64,000 bases of DNA from CAYXDO01 sp964463485 (lineage in GTDB: Bacteria > Myxococcota > Kuafuiibacteriia > Kuafuiibacteriales > Kuafuiibacteriaceae): positions 50,528 through 114,527 of the forward strand of contig CAYXDO010000011.1 in the NCBI GenBank assembly GCA_964463485.1, given 5' to 3'. Positions 62,661 through 64,000 of this stretch are shown in pieces. The notes under the pieces were generated by a model, which was given only the letters and a program-made list of their open reading frames with translations, did no database searches and was not told where the DNA came from. Position numbers and translations under genes: made by a program. Positions within the stretch are counted from its first letter, which is position 1. The number at the start of each line of letters is the position of its first letter.

Positions 62661-63884
62661 GTGCCGAGCTCCGTCGAGACCTGCCCCAAATGCGGGGCGC
62701 TGGTGGTGCCGCAGCTCGTTCGCTGCCGACAGTGCAACACGTACCTGCACGGAGTCGGCCTCGAAGCGAAGATCTTCGAGTTGATTCCGCTCGAGAGCGT
62801 CGCCCACAGCCCGGGTACCGCGCTGATCGGCTTCGGAATCATCGTCTACTACGTGTTCATGCTGGCCATGACGGTCCCGACCTCCCCTCACTCCCTCCTC
62901 GGCTTCTCGAGCTTCAGCCTCAGGCAGCTCGGCGCAACTCACGGGATGGCTCTGCTGCTCGGTGAGTATTGGCGCTTCTTCACCAGTGTCTTCGCGCATC
63001 ACGACCTCGCCCATGTCGCATTCAACTTCTGGAGCCTAACCGCGGCCGGTCCCATCGTGGAGCACGTCTTCGACAAGAAGAAGATGGTGCTCATGTACCT
63101 CGTCTCCGGGGTGGCCTCGATGATCGTGAGCTTCGGCTGGTACGTGTTCGTGCTCGATCAAGTCACGTTCGTGTCCGCAGGTGCCTCTGGAGCCGTTTCG
63201 GGCATGATCGGAGCGGCGCTCTTCGGAGCTCGGAGGATGGGGCCACAGGGCGTGGAAATCGTCCGTGGGATGACTCGTTGGGCGATCTACATGGTGATTT
63301 GGGGGCTCATGATGCCGGCTATCAACAACGCCGCACACCTTGGTGGGTTCGCGGTCGGCGCAGCCATCGCCCACTTTTCTCCGCTGGGTTTGACCAAGTC
63401 GGTGAGCGCCAACCGGGGCCTCTCGGTACTCACGCTTGGTGTAATCGCTTCCTTCTTCGTCGCCGCAGCGCTGATGGTGATGCACTTGCGCGGATTTCCC
63501 GCCGCGCTTCGCGACGACCTCGAGCCGAGAGGTATCCTCGGTTTCAGATTTTATCAGGGCGCCGCGTGGGCCAACTCGGATCAGGTCGCCGTGTACGGTC
63601 AGTGCTCCCGCTCGCTCAGGACCGGTGACCGAACCGAGACCGGGCTACGAGCCTGCGAGCTCAATTTTCGCGTCAACCCATCCCGACCCTACTCGACCGC
63701 CCTGCTGGCGGAGATGCATCGGCTGCGAGGTGAGTCTGCGAAGGCCGCCGAGTTGCTCTCCGTGATGAGTCGCATGCCTGGAGTCGGCAGCGAGATTCGA
63801 ACAACAGGAGAGACGAAAGGAGAGACGAAAGATCGAGCGGACGATCGAACGGAGACGAGCACCGCGGCGGAACGTGGGGAGTGA
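62661..63884 (+). CDS. Rhomboid-family intramembrane serine protease with N-terminal zinc ribbon
   Basis: 407 residues from GTG 62661. A zinc ribbon (CPKCGALVVPQLVRCRQC) comes first, then a six-helix rhomboid core: WRFFTSVFAHHDLAHVAFNF, the catalytic Ser in SAGASGAVSG, and the catalytic His in NAAHLGGFAVG. A seventh helix and a cytoplasmic or periplasmic helical tail (~300-407) follow, ending in disordered sequence with a short duplicated DNA unit (GGAGAGACGAAA at 63807 and 63819). Rhomboids cleave membrane proteins within the bilayer. It stands alone, 63 bp after the HEAT-like gene. Confidence 0.93.
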   Translation: MPSSVETCPKCGALVVPQLVRCRQCNTYLHGVGLEAKIFELIPLESVAHSPGTALIGFGIIVYYVFMLAMTVPTSPHSLLGFSSFSLRQLGATHGMALLLGEYWRFFTSVFAHHDLAHVAFNFWSLTAAGPIVEHVFDKKKMVLMYLVSGVASMIVSFGWYVFVLDQVTFVSAGASGAVSGMIGAALFGARRMGPQGVEIVRGMTRWAIYMVIWGLMMPAINNAAHLGGFAVGAAIAHFSPLGLTKSVSANRGLSVLTLGVIASFFVAAALMVMHLRGFPAALRDDLEPRGILGFRFYQGAAWANSDQVAVYGQCSRSLRTGDRTETGLRACELNFRVNPSRPYSTALLAEMHRLRGESAKAAELLSVMSRMPGVGSEIRTTGETKGETKDRADDRTETSTAAERGE

Positions 63885-64000
63885 TCGGGTGCAGCCGGGC
63901 CTGGATCTGAGTGCGCTGCGGGGGAGTTGGTCGCAAAAAGAATAGATAGAACGCGGACTTGAGGCGATCGATCGGTGTGCGACGCGTTGCCGTTCGGACT

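Noticed and set aside
63885..64000. Possible gene start at the right edge
   Set aside because: Only 116 bases with no signal peptide, ribosome-binding site or open frame of note.

Overview
The window looks like chromosome of a free-living, high-GC Gram-negative bacterium of the Myxococcota (Polyangia or Sandaracinaceae type). This is inferred from gene content, not from a marker gene. The signs are many lipoproteins whose lipobox is followed by Asp/Ala-rich linkers, transmembrane Ser/Thr kinases and a pseudokinase, Cys-rich secreted proteins, an ABC-permease/CPBP-protease fusion, paired SPFH proteins with NfeD, and tightly packed genes with 1-4 nt overlaps. I saw no rRNA, tRNA or CRISPR.

Layout. 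1-3021 (+): end of a Cys-rich protein, a small Gly/Ser-tailed protein overlapping a PaaK-like ligase (probably frameshifted near its 3' end), and a Rpn/PD-(D/E)XK-type protein. 3059-16452 (-): one long run read from high to low coordinates: a discoidin/NADase-type glycan-binding protein, cysS (with an extra zinc ribbon), uvrB, a pseudokinase, NfeD, two SPFH/flotillin proteins, a low-molecular-weight tyrosine phosphatase, a lipoprotein and a secreted carboxypeptidase-regulatory-like protein. 16487-19353 (+): ABC exporter. 19322-20934 (-): Ser/Thr kinase with a small lipoprotein. 21053-26707: a TPR-like secreted protein, a CehA/PHP lipoprotein and a propeller-like secreted protein. 26761-32445 (-): two related outer-membrane proteins, a tiny LptM-like lipoprotein, dapA and dapB. 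32457-32864 (-): methylmalonyl-CoA epimerase. 32948-38904 (+): kinase, UDP-galactopyranose-mutase-like oxidoreductase, GT2, polysaccharide deacetylase and enoyl-CoA hydratase in one operon. 39011-46520: a protein with a duplicated domain, a degenerate J-domain protein, a propeller/glycosidase-like lipoprotein and a 1150-residue orphan protein. 46575-50563: a MazEF-type toxin-antitoxin pair lodged between a decayed copy and the intact 3' end of a 945-residue polytopic membrane protein, whose start codon lies in an array of 18-bp repeats. 50599-56107 (-): three lipoproteins with 4-nt overlaps, one carrying a PEP-synthase-type ATP-grasp domain. 56194-63884: acyltransferase, CtlX-like citrulline hydrolase, radical SAM protein, a vertebrate-like protein-arginine deiminase lipoprotein, a HEAT-like protein and a rhomboid protease. 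The last 116 bases hold nothing I can identify.

Strongest candidates for new biology: (1) the leader at 50474-50563, four identical upstream mini-ORFs (M-A-L-D-stop) in frame with the gene and each ending 3 nt before the next ATG; (2) the toxin-antitoxin pair bounded by ~370-405 bp direct repeats of the host gene's 3' end; (3) a secreted bacterial PAD with PAD_M- and PAD_C-like regions beside a CtlX homologue; (4) an ATP-grasp PEP-synthase domain on a predicted lipoprotein. Short in-frame tandem repeats recur in at least six loci.
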